From Cephalotrichum gorgonifer (taxonomy: Eukaryota; Ascomycota; Sordariomycetes; Microascales; Microascaceae), in contig ONZQ02000008.1 in NCBI GenBank assembly GCA_900312665.1, positions 62,001 through 126,000 of the forward strand: a DNA stretch of 64,000 bases, read 5' to 3'. Shown here piece by piece: positions 1 through 9,812 of this stretch; the first letter of the stretch is position 1; each line of letters begins with the position of its first letter. Made by a program: the position numbers and the translations under genes. Under the pieces are notes generated by a model. The model saw only the letters and a list, made by a program, of their open reading frames with translations, had not been told where the DNA came from and made no database searches.

Positions 1-696
1 CCGCCTTGATAGGCATGTATCCAGATCGGCCTCGCAGAAGATCTACGGCGGGGAGTGTCAGCTTCCTGATTCCGACTTCCGGGTTGGTAAGGAATGACTT
101 GTTGTAAATTTATACCTTCATGTCAAGCAATTCCAAAATCCGGGGGTCATATAGCGCGAATATTCCCTCCAAGATCAATACGTGAGGCGAGTAAATCGAA
201 GTCGTCTCTGGCATGCGTTGATGCTTCTCAAATGAGTAGACTGGGATTTCCGCCCGCTTCCTAATTAACAGAAGGGTATCATGAGCGATTTGGTCTGGGA
301 GACGATGGAGAGGGAAGCACCCGGTGGCTTACCCTGCCTTGAGGTCCCGGAGTGTCTGAACTAATACATTGAAATCGATGGCCTTGTGGTTTGTGACGTC
401 CCATTAGCAACCAGGTTTGCGCCCATGCATCAAAAGAGCGATACCTCGGGAGAATCAAAGTCAAATTCACAGGCGAATGCCTTCTTGCTTTGTTCGGCAT
501 TCAGCGTATTGTAGTATGAATCCATGGAAAGGATCACAACCCAGGGCAGGTTGAGTTTTTTCACAATTGCATGAGACAGCGAGGACTTGCCCGAGCCGGA
601 GCTACCTGCGATGCCGATGATACTGACATCTGCCCACGGAGGTGAGTAGTGCGCCCGTGTCTGCACCGAGACATGGGTGTCGGCTTCTTCCGCCAT
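1..696 (-). CDS. urk1: Uridine/cytidine kinase, 5' part (runs off the left edge)
   Basis: Phosphorylates uridine and cytidine to UMP and CMP in the cytosolic pyrimidine salvage pathway. Four exons are readable on the minus strand: 696-445, 382-333, 260-116 and 42-1, each joined by GT-AG introns that keep frame. The P-loop GSSGSGKS lies at residues 31-38. It is followed by the family DSYY block, then FDFDSPE-AIDF across the first intron, IPVYSFEKH and the LILEGIFAL strand, and the last exon reads into EADLDTCLSRR. About 163 residues are present; the rest of the kinase, and any C-terminal uracil phosphoribosyltransferase-like domain, lies outside the window. The start at 696 is the first ATG of the open frame. 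Identification is firm; the gene symbol follows yeast usage. Confidence 0.92.
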
Positions 697-1322
697 AGGT
701 CTTGTAAGTCGGGGGGGTCTGGGCCCTTCGTGGTAAGGCGGGACTGATGCAACGGAGTACTCGAACAGAGTACGGAGATTCGCTTGGAGATGAGAAACAA
801 GTCGTGGTTGTGGGGAAAAGAAAGAGGAGAATGTCAGCGGCTTGTAGGAGCAATCTATGGAGGAGGACTTATTGCCTCAAATAGGCTGCCGGGTGTCCGC
901 CCTATCCTCTTAGATCCAATCCAGCTAGGTCCAGTGCTACTTTGTGAGGCTGGTGGATTTTGACTGCCCCCGAGTCTGGAGCTTGCAAGATGGATTTGCC
1001 TGGTAGTTACGCTCGGCGGGCCATACCATACATAACCAGCGGATCCCGACCCGCTGGAAGCCGAGTGTGAGTGTTTTGGGCCTAGAGCCCCGATATCTAC
1101 ATATTGGTTCCTGGCCTACTCTACCCACCTTCCAAACAAGGCGCTGTTGTATTTGTTACCAAGGCGGCGTTATCATTTGCTTATCGGCACTGCCCGGAAT
1201 GGAATGATGGAAAGTCTATTACTACACTAGTAAGTCAAGACCGAACCCATGTCCTATACGGCAATTATGTGTTAATTGCACTACATTTATATATATTCCC
1301 CTTCGCCAGCCCCAAATGAAAG
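697..1322. other. Intergenic gap between uridine kinase and nop53
   Basis: This holds the uridine kinase promoter and the nop53 3' end. Short open frames here have no recognisable protein features. No RNA gene or repeat was seen. Confidence 0.5.
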
Positions 1323-2710
1323 CTAAAGCATAGTAAAGTCCTTGTAAGTCCACTTCTCCGTGACCTTCCCCTTGTTCTGCTTCTTGAAAGGAATATGCTT
1401 TCTCGACTCCAGCTTTCCACGCACAAGCATGTTGCGGTACTTGTCTCTTAGAAGATTCCCCTCCGGCCGCAGGAGCCGAAGCGACTCTTGAAGCTCATCG
1501 GGCAACACTAGCTCGAGCTCCTTCTCGGGCAGCTTAGCCTTGCCAAACTTCCTCCGCCTAATGACCTCCTCGTCTCCCTCGCTGTCACTGGACTCCGCCT
1601 GGGCCCGAGCCAAGGCTAGTTCCTCCTGCTTTGCCGCTTCCTCCCGGTTGAACTTCTTCACCATGAGTAGCTGATCGTGCTTGCGCTTGTTCGCTGCCGC
1701 AGTTTTGGCCTTCCTCTCCTCCTCCTTCCGGCGCTGAATTTTGTTCCTCTGAGCCTTCGTTTTCCGTTCTGGCCTTTTGACCGATGGCTTGGCATCCTCG
1801 GCACCGCTTTGGAATCCCTCCCACTCAGAGTCCTCCTCCCATTCCGACATCTCGGCCCTGGCCTCGGCCGCCTCGGCTTCCGCCGCGGACCGGGCAACTG
1901 CTTCTTGCCTTATCCTCTCCTCCTCCAATGCCGCCAGGCGCTGAGTCTCAGCAGCCACCGCCTTGGCGCCCTCTTCCGCCAGGCGCTTCTCGTACTCCGC
2001 AAATGCAGGGTTGTAGCTGTAGCCACCGGTCGGCATTGGCACGGCAGGTACCTCCTTCCCATTCGCCGCCAACGATATCGGCTTCTCTCGCAGAGTCGTA
2101 GGCACCTTCGCCTTCACCACGGGGGGGATGAAGTTAACGTCCTCCTCGGTCGGCTTCGGCTCCGGCGCGGCCCCCCAGACGTCGTAAGTGGCGTCTTTAA
2201 CTACGACGGTCTGCTCGTGGACCCCGTCAGCGACCTTCCTTAGCCGCGCGAGCTCCTTGTGCGTAACATAGTTAGTCCGAACGCGCTTCGTCGGCATCAC
2301 TCCGTCGGTAGACTTGTCACCATGGCGTTTTCGCGGCGTGACGGCCTGGATCTTCGATCGCTGGGAGATGATCTCGTCCGCTTTGAGGGTAGGCCGTAGG
2401 GCTTTCGGGAGTTGCTTCTTGATGTTTGCATCGCCAACGGTATCAAGGGTGAAGAGTTCCGCGGAGTCTCGCTCGGCTACAGGGCCACTATAGGAAAGAA
2501 GAGGAAAGTGTTAGCTTTCCTTCGGGATTCATGGCTCTGGTAAAGCCGGGAGACATACCCTCTGATTATCTCTTCATTGAGCTCTACCAGCCCCTTCTCC
2601 ACCTCGGAGACGTCGACATTCTTCCTCCAAGCCTTCTTACCCTTTCGAGAGGGCTGGCTATGCTGGCCGGGTCGGCTAGAAGACCCGGAAGGCGCTCCAA
2701 TGACAGGCAT
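1323..2710 (-). CDS. nop53: Nop53, 60S ribosome biogenesis factor
   Basis: Nucleolar factor of late 60S pre-ribosomes. In yeast, Nop53 recruits the exosome-associated helicase Mtr4 to process the ITS2-containing 7S pre-rRNA. Two exons, 2710-2559 and 2487-1323, are joined by a 71-nt intron (donor GTATGT) and give 438 residues, close to yeast Nop53. The N-terminus has the basic KKAWRKNVD block typical of the family. The middle is a long charged region rich in E, A, R and K that is likely coiled coil. The C-terminus carries the conserved LLRPEGNLLRDKYRNML and RGKLESRK segments. It is the only sizeable gene between uridine kinase and ypt6, and it is divergent from ypt6 across a 637-bp shared promoter. 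Confidence 0.93.
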
Positions 2711-3347
2711 GTTGTCCCCTGAGAGTGAGTACCGTGGATGTGGTGAGAGGAAGTTGGTGTTTACGTTGGGTTCGCCAAAGGCGGGTATTTTCGTCTCGAT
2801 GTCGCTGCGACATTCGAGTTGCTAGTATCTTGCGGGGCGCCCAAAATTTTCTAGCCTTATCGATCTATCAATTCTTATCTCCACGTGAGCTCCACCCCTG
2901 GACAACAAGAATTATACTTTATTGGCATTATGGGACCGACCATTGGAATGGCCATGTGAGCAGCCAAGGCCCACCGAATGGTTAACCTTAGTGGGGAGTC
3001 AGTGGAATTAGGGGGGTATCAATTGCGAAGCGCTAGCGGACAGGTTGTTTAGCCAGCCTTTAGGGAGCCATGTTAAATATCCCCCTTTTACAAACAACCT
3101 TAGAACCTGGGGCAATAATAGTGGGTATCAGCGACAACTCCAAAGAGCGCCACCTCCCTCCCACCCAACATCCATCTCAAGATCCTCAACGACCGCAAAC
3201 CGTTCCCTGCCGCTTTTCCACTCCGATTCTCCTCCTGCCATCGAAACCGAGGCTTCGACCAGTCGGCCAAACATCCGCCATCCAAGTACCATTCCATACT
3301 AGTTGTCGTGCGGCAGGCTAGGCAGAGGCCGAATCACCTATTCCACA
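2711..3347. other. Divergent promoter region, nop53 / ypt6
   Basis: A 637-bp gap between two divergently transcribed genes, so it must hold both promoters. Pyrimidine-rich stretches precede the ypt6 start. No repeat or additional gene is supported. Confidence 0.5.
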
Positions 3348-4339
3348 ATGGCGCAAACTGGCGGGTCGTACAATGCCCCTTTGAAGAAGTTCAAGTATGA
3401 TCCTCAATGGGAGCGAGCGCTCTCCCGCCCGCCGGGCGGCCGAAGAAACCATTGATACTGACCTCGCATTGGCAGACTCGTCTTCCTCGGGGAGCAAAGT
3501 GGTATGGACGGCTTTCCAGCTCCCGATGTACTCGTGCAAGTTTTCTGACGACCATATGCGCAGTTGGGAAGACGTCACTCATTACGCGCTTCATGTACGA
3601 CTCCTTCGATAACATGTACCAGGCCACGATTGGCATCGACTTCCTCTCCAAGGCAGGTTGGCAGGATATCCCGCTGCCTACAAGGGAAGGCTCTAACACA
3701 AGTGATTAGACCATGTACCTTGAGGACAGGACAGTACGATTACAGCTCTGGGATACCGCCGGACAAGAACGGTTCAGGAGTCTTATACCGTCCTACATCC
3801 GGGACTCGAGCGTGGCGGTAGTGGTATATGACATCTCGAGTAAGAATCCATTCCACCTACGGCCTCGACCGCGCTCAGACTGCTAATTGAATGGCGACTC
3901 GCCCTTGGTGTAGATGGCAAGTCATTCCAGAACACACGGAAGTGGATAGACGACGTACGAGCGGAACGAGGCAACGACGTCATCATTGTACTAGTGGGCA
4001 ACAAGACGGATTTGAACGACAAGCGGGAGGTCACGACACAACAAGGCGAGGAAGAAGCCAAGAAGAACAACTTGATGTTCATCGAGACCAGTGCGAAGCT
4101 GGGTCACAACGTCAAGACGCTGTTCAAGCGGATAGCGCAGGCGTTGCCGGGCATGGAGGGCACTGATGCTGCGGTGCAAGCATCTAACCAGAGTAAATTT
4201 CTCCCCAGATCCCCAGACCTCCTCCCTACTTGCCCGCCCCCCCTTATATTATGAAAATGCGCGCAGCGACTAATTCCATGCAGTGATCGACGTCAAGGTC
4301 AACAATTCGCAGAACGCCCAGGAAGGATGCGCGTGCTGA
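3348..4339 (+). CDS. ypt6: Ypt6/Rab6-type small GTPase
   Basis: Golgi Rab GTPase acting in endosome-to-Golgi and intra-Golgi retrograde transport. Six exons (3348-3394, 3476-3501, 3564-3652, 3710-3839, 3914-4192, 4284-4339) give 208 residues. All nucleotide-binding motifs are present: GEQSVGKTS at 21-29 spanning an exon junction, the switch I threonine in YQATIGIDF, WDTAGQERF, NKTD and ETSAK. The C-terminus ends in CAC, the double-cysteine geranylgeranylation signal of Rabs. YQATIGIDF and RDSSVAVVVYD are diagnostic of the Rab6 clade. The third intron (3653-3709) only keeps frame if it starts with GC (AAG|GCAGGT), so it is probably a GC-AG intron. Exon 2 is just 26 nt. Confidence 0.95.
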
Positions 4340-4706
4340 GTGGGTAGGACAACCTGCAGGGCGGCCAAGCGGACAAACAGGTAGTGGGATCTGTTGTAGA
4401 TGTTCCCCCATCGTATCATCCCTTGGGACAGGATATTTGAGCATTGCATGTTGCCTGGGGCGTTTGAGCATTCGCTTGTATACATACTTCAATAATAGCC
4501 AGTAGCGCTCACTCGCACTCGACTAATACACATACGACCGCGCGCACTCATGCCTGGCGTTATTGGTCCGTAGGCAATGTTTGAAGGGGAAGGACACCAC
4601 CAGGGATATTAGCATGGCACGCACCCGGGGGGCTTTTATGGTTGGCGCAAAGGTATACCCCTGAACCTATTATATAGTATGCGCTCGGTGTATGCTTGAT
4701 GTGAGT
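4340..4706. other. Intergenic gap between convergent ypt6 and ribose-5-phosphate isomerase
   Basis: This 367-bp stretch holds the 3' ends of two convergent genes. Nothing else is recognisable. Confidence 0.5.
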
Positions 4707-5645
4707 CTATGAGGCGTTTCTTACCTCCACCTCTCCATTCTCCATCCCAAAGTAAGCCGCGACGGGCTTCTGCGGGGTTGCCCGGCGAATATTACTCCTC
4801 TCTGCCTCGACGCCATTCAGTCCCCAGAATAGACCAGTTTCCACCACACCGACTAGCCCCTTGAGGGCTGCTGCGAGCTCCGATACCTCCCATTCGTGAT
4901 CGATCAACTGACCCGCGCCGTCGCCTGGGGGATCTCTCCTCAGCTTCAACGGCTTGAAAGGCGCGTCGATGATCCAGTTGCCATTATCTGTCACACACTC
5001 GCCAGCCTTGGCCGGTAGTCCCAATCGTATCTTGGGCGCAATGGCCCCGAGGGCCTGTAGATCGGCCAGTACGTCTGTCGCGAAGAAAGGATCCACCTCT
5101 ATCGGAATGCCCGCCGTCCACTTCGTGCAAAGTCGGTCCGAAAGCTTGCGGTAGTCTGACCGTGGTCTGTTAGCATTTCGCACTAGAGAATGGGAGAGAG
5201 ATGCGAGTAGGGATCAAGGTCGCTGGGACTTGTGTCGCATACCGGCTACCACGACGAATTTCTTGGCCCGTATGGCAACGCCCTTCTCCTGGAGAAGACA
5301 GGCGCCGCCGCCCTTGATGCAGTTCAGCTCCGCGTCTACCTCATCGGCACCGTCGAATGCGACATCCAGCGCAACAGGGATCCCGTCGGGTCCGAGCGGT
5401 CGGTCGGGTAGGCTAGACAGGGCGAGGCCGGCGTTCCTGATCAGAGCCTTCGACTGGCTCCCGGTAGGGAAGAAGATCATGTTCTTGTAAAAGTCGGGGC
5501 CCTTGGCGGCGATGGCATCCACGACGTAGACCACCGTGCTGCCAGACCCAATGCCCACATATCTGTAGGAGGAGTCGAGGTGCTCGTCGACCGCGCGGTA
5601 GGCGGCCGCCTTCTTTGCAGACTCAACGAGGTTGGCGGACGACAT
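4707..5645 (-). CDS. rki1: Ribose-5-phosphate isomerase A
   Basis: Interconverts ribose 5-phosphate and ribulose 5-phosphate in the non-oxidative pentose phosphate pathway. Exons 5645-5243 and 5155-4707 are joined by an 87-nt intron and give 283 residues (yeast Rki1 is 258). Family motifs are visible: the phosphate-binding GIGSGSTV loop, DVAFDGADEVD, the KGGGACLLQEK block with its catalytic lysine, and GNWIIDAPF near the C-terminus. The start at 5645 (MSSANLVESAKK) fits the usual start of cytosolic enzymes. The reading frame stays open upstream to an ATG at 5927, which would add 94 residues with no acidic residue; see the findings. A cytosolic enzyme is the default reading. Confidence 0.93.
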
Positions 5646-6620
5646 GGCTCTTGTTACGCCGGTCCCGATTCTGGAGAAGGGCTGATAGTAGGGGTGAAGA
5701 TGATGGGGGGTTAATAGCGGGGTCCTCGGCTTAGTCTTTATATGGGTGGTTACGAGTACACGATTCGTCGCAGGCTTGTTTCGAGCGACGATGTTCGCCA
5801 GGCCACGGATCTGATGGGTTGAGACGGCTGCCGCTAATCCCTTCCTAAATGCCGCACCAGTACCAAGAGGAGGGAGGGACCCGCATCGCCCTCTCACACA
5901 AACTGACTGACACATGTGATGAATCATTAGCCAGGACGGGAAGTGGGAGTGATCCCAGCAGCCGTGGGTTCCGAACGAGCCAGTACGAATAGTAACCCTC
6001 GGATACTCGTAATACCCAGATGGTTTGCTTTAATGCTCATGGGCGTATTGGGACTAATTGGTGCTAGATAGGAGGACGCACTCCTTGCTTGGGTGAATAT
6101 GAAGGAGTACCATCCAGGCAGGTCCTACAGGAACTTACCCCTAGGGCATGTCCCGGGTAATAAAAACGAATAGTCGTTTCCTCGTTAGTTAGCTTCTGAG
6201 ACGACAACATTTTGCGACTACTCACCCCACCCGGATCTTCGCTCTCGGTGGGGCGAGTTTACTTCATACTTTTTGCGCTGGATTCTATTAAACGGTTATA
6301 CGGATAATATTGCCCCAACCCGCTTACATCCCCATGTGAAGATTTTTAAATTGCACATATGAGTATGATATGCAATACACGAATGACGTGACCCACAGCC
6401 ACACCACACGTCAGGTGCGCCTCCCCCACCCTCCCATTCCGTCTTCAGATGAGGCTCCTCCCTGGCACCAAATAACCCAATCTAATCTCACAGACCAGCC
6501 AAAGACGGCCTTGGCGCTCCGCAGTAGCGTCGGGCTACTCCTTGTTGCACCGACTGCCTCGCACTCAGATTTCTCTTCCTCGCATGCCAATGCGCAAGAC
6601 AAGACAAGAACCGTTCCACC
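5646..6620. other. Divergent promoter region, rki1 / kei1
   Basis: A 975-bp stretch between divergent genes. The part next to rki1 holds the in-frame N-terminal extension described in the findings. The rest shows no supported gene. Confidence 0.45.
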
Positions 6621-7490
6621 ATGGGATCATACTCCTTTCGAGTGCGGCTTCCGCGGCCAAAGGTAAGCAGGCGCGCAAGACCCGTCGCATAACATGTCAA
6701 GAGGTTGAAGCTAATACCAAGCCGCGAAAAATCGCAGTCGCTGCTCGGCTTCATCGGCCTCCAAACCGGAACCGAGTTCATATCTCTTATGCTCGTGTTT
6801 AACAAACTGACGGGAGTATACGGGATCCTCGCCATCTTTACCGGCTTCGAGCTGTCTCTCCTGCAATTCACCACCTACCTCTACTCGATCCTCGTCCTCG
6901 TCGCCCTCGGCATCCTCGTCCCCCACATCCGGAAACAGAGTCCGCTAGAATGCCTATTACTGGCGTGGATATACACCGTGGACACGGTCATAAATTTCGC
7001 GTGCACGACCTTTTTCGCCGTCCAGTGGTTCATGGCGAGAGCAGCCGAGTCGGCTGCTCAGCCGGATGCGGCGGATGTGCCGGCAGGCACGCCAACAGAG
7101 GTGGCGGCCAGGTGGAGGCGCGTGGAGCACCTCGTGCGGGTGCCCAGCGCATCCATGCCGCAAGATACGGCTTTCAGCATCATCCTCATCACGGCGGTTA
7201 CCTTTATCCGGGTCTACTTTGCTCTGGTTGTCGCCGCCTATGCGCACCAGGTCCTGGTCCGCTATGTCGACCACCTGATGGAGAATGACCGGCCACGCGC
7301 CAAGGATGTGAACGGGCCGTTCGCGGTCGGGACGGATGACGGTGACGGCTGGCGCGGCTGGCTCGGAAGAGCCATGCTTTCTGTCGGCAGGACATACTGG
7401 CTGGGGTATCACGACCAGGAGGACTGGGCTAGGACGGTTAATGAACGGCTCCGAAAGCCGTCGCACTCGGGCACCGCCAGCGAAGTCTAG
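6621..7490 (+). CDS. kei1: Kei1, subunit of inositol phosphorylceramide synthase
   Basis: Kei1 is the Golgi membrane subunit that works with the catalytic Aur1 protein to make inositol phosphorylceramide. Exons 6621-6662 and 6738-7490 give 264 residues. The short first exon encodes the basic cytosolic start FRVRLPRPK. The second begins with the conserved FIGLQTGTEFISLMLVFNK helix. Hydrophobic helices follow at about residues 15-37, 45-65, 82-105 and 160-188, which matches the four-span topology of the family. The loop between helices 3 and 4 is alanine- and proline-rich. The C-terminal tail is hydrophilic and has YWLGYHDQEDW. The protein is longer than yeast Kei1 (221 residues), mainly in the loop. 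Identification rests on the N-terminal pattern and topology. Confidence 0.85.
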
Positions 7491-9812
7491 TATCCGCGCG
7501 GGTAACGCATAACGGAGCATCCTATTTGAAGACACTTACAGTGCATTAGCAAGGCGAAGATGGTGGTGGAGCATGCAGCACGGAGTATGGGTGGGATATA
7601 CATCACGGTCGTTTCAGCTAGACATTGTCGGGATTTTCTTTTGTTGTTTTTATGCCCCCACGCCGCTCGTGTACGAGAAGTACAGGCGACCGGGGCCGAT
7701 TTGGTCATCCATCCACCCATGGTTCTTTCACGCACGCCCGCTCGTACCGATGATACGACAGGACATATTCATCTTTGGACCCCGCTCGCCTGTTGCTAGT
7801 CTCACAGGCGCCTGCATCAGCGGGGATACTTCGGTATTGTAGGGCCAGGGGAGAAAGGATGGACGGGAAGGATGGGTAGGAGCATGGGAGAGGGGCACTG
7901 TCGCATCCCGGGGATTGGATCATTGAGGATCATTGATTTTAGGGGATTTATAATGCATGTAGTACTCGTACGAGTCCGGAGGAAGGGGATCCGGAGTGCG
8001 AGTACTTGGGCTCATAGCCTCTGCCCTATGACTCGGATCCGAAGAATCTTCGGATCTGCTGATAATTTCTAATAACCTTTAAACTGGGAACGGAATAGAC
8101 TACGGATGATGCATGCAGTCGTCCTCGTGAGACCTGATCAGTAATTCAAAAACACCGATGGCGCAATGCTTGGCGCTACGTGCTAGTTACATATGTACTT
8201 CGGAGGTGATCAATTTTGGGAATTTCCCAACCGTAGGCCACGGGCTCTTGAAGCCGCGACCGGCGGTCACCGTTCTTGTTTGATGCCATTGATTTGAGCC
8301 CCGCCGGGGCCGGCCGTTGATGCCCATCACGTTATGAGGAAGAAAAGGTGAGGGAAGAAATCGCAGGCTGCCCTCATACTGCTCGAAGTTGGACGGGACT
8401 GTAGATGTGCATCGAGTTGCTTGCACCAGGGTACGAGTATGAGTCGCGAGCAGCGGGCCGTGGCATCCACTACTAAGAGTACATGTAGTACCCGCCCATC
8501 ATGCTTCCCTTACCGAGTAAAGCTTGTGTCTCTTTGGAGTTCTCGCAGTGTACTCGTTCACCTGCGCATACGGGCGTGGACCCATCACCTCTCGGCCATA
8601 TAAGATGTCCAAGATCTCGGATGGTCCACTAATATTAGCCGAGAGGCCCACCAACCACATGAGAGAACCCGGCCAATGGTGTCCATGACACTCAGCAGGT
8701 CTGGGCTCTTGTTGTATGGCTCTCTACATAGTACGTGGAAGAATATCTAATTTTGCCTCACTTCGAGTAGCCGGGTCCACGAAAAGCACACCATACTGTG
8801 GCGTCCCGGGTATACGTGTTATGACACAGTCTCCGTGGGTAGCGGCCGGAGAGCCCCCACACGGGGGTTACGGTGTCCTCAGAAAGGAGTGTCCCGTCAT
8901 CGACAGGAACAAAGTATCGAATGTATTACCTCGTACTTGCCTCGGAACCGGAACCTGGGACCAGGTATGAGAGGGGCGTATTTGTAAAGTAAGGTGCTTG
9001 CAAAAAAAAAATAAAGAGATAGGGAAGGGTATTCTGCATGAACTCCGCGGAATCCTACTGTGGTCGAAATCCAGGTTACGTGTATTAAAATTGTCCAGCG
9101 GAAGCGGGAGCGGAGTGTAATTCGGACCATAACAATGGGTACTAGTGCTCGGGAAAAGCCATTGTACGAGTAGAGAGGTATGTCATAGAAGAGTACGAGC
9201 AAAGCTAAAGTAGGTACGGAGTACGCAACATTGGTGGTACCGTGTGCCGTACTAGGAGAGAAACTTACGCTAGCCGATCACGCAATCGCGTGGGAGAAGT
9301 CAAAAACTCTCCCTCAAAGATGAATCCCCACGCCCCCCCCCGCGGGCCCGGGCGAGTCATCAGGGCTCAACAAAAGGGGAATGGGAGGTATGAGGGAAAT
9401 TCGAAGCGGTAAGGAACTCATTTTCTGGAGATTCTTCCACATCACTGCTCCCTGAGCAGCCAACTAAAGACGGCAGACAGCACACAGCTTACACGCAAGA
9501 GTCGACACCCCCAATTCCCGACATCCGTCCCCCCAATTGCCCCCCTCGCCCCCCCTCCCGCGACGCTCGGCGCTAACCATTGCGGGGTTCGGCTGACACT
9601 AAAGACTGGGGGCCCCCATAATAACTTCCTCCGGTGTTCGGTATACATCCCAGGACACAGCGCAACCAAGCTCCCAGAGCCCACCAAGCACCCAGGGACG
9701 AGACCGGACGGGAGGGAAAATTTTGCCATTGAATAATGACAAACGTTTAATTGGGCCGTTTACAGCGAGACTACAAAGTGCGGGTCGTCCTCGCCATCCA
9801 CTTTAAATCGAC
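7491..9812. other. Long gene-free stretch between kei1 and met5
   Basis: Over 2.3 kb with no supported coding region. It contains repeated GTACGAGTA-like words (for example near 7968, 8431, 9163 and 9190), a 10-bp-arm palindrome at 8036-8056, a poly-A run near 9002, and C-rich runs near 9330 and 9540. The right end must include the met5 promoter. Confidence 0.45.
8036..8056. repeat. Perfect palindrome, 10-bp arms
   Basis: GATCCGAAGA and its exact reverse complement flank a single A. It could form a hairpin or bind a dimeric factor, but it sits far from the nearest start codon. Confidence 0.5.

Noticed and set aside
1677..2243. 188-residue plus-strand open frame inside nop53
   Set aside because: Leu- and Arg-rich antisense shadow of a conserved coding exon; no domain.
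9442..9729. 95-residue minus-strand open frame upstream of met5
   Set aside because: Low-complexity translation of C-rich promoter DNA, with no protein features or splice support.
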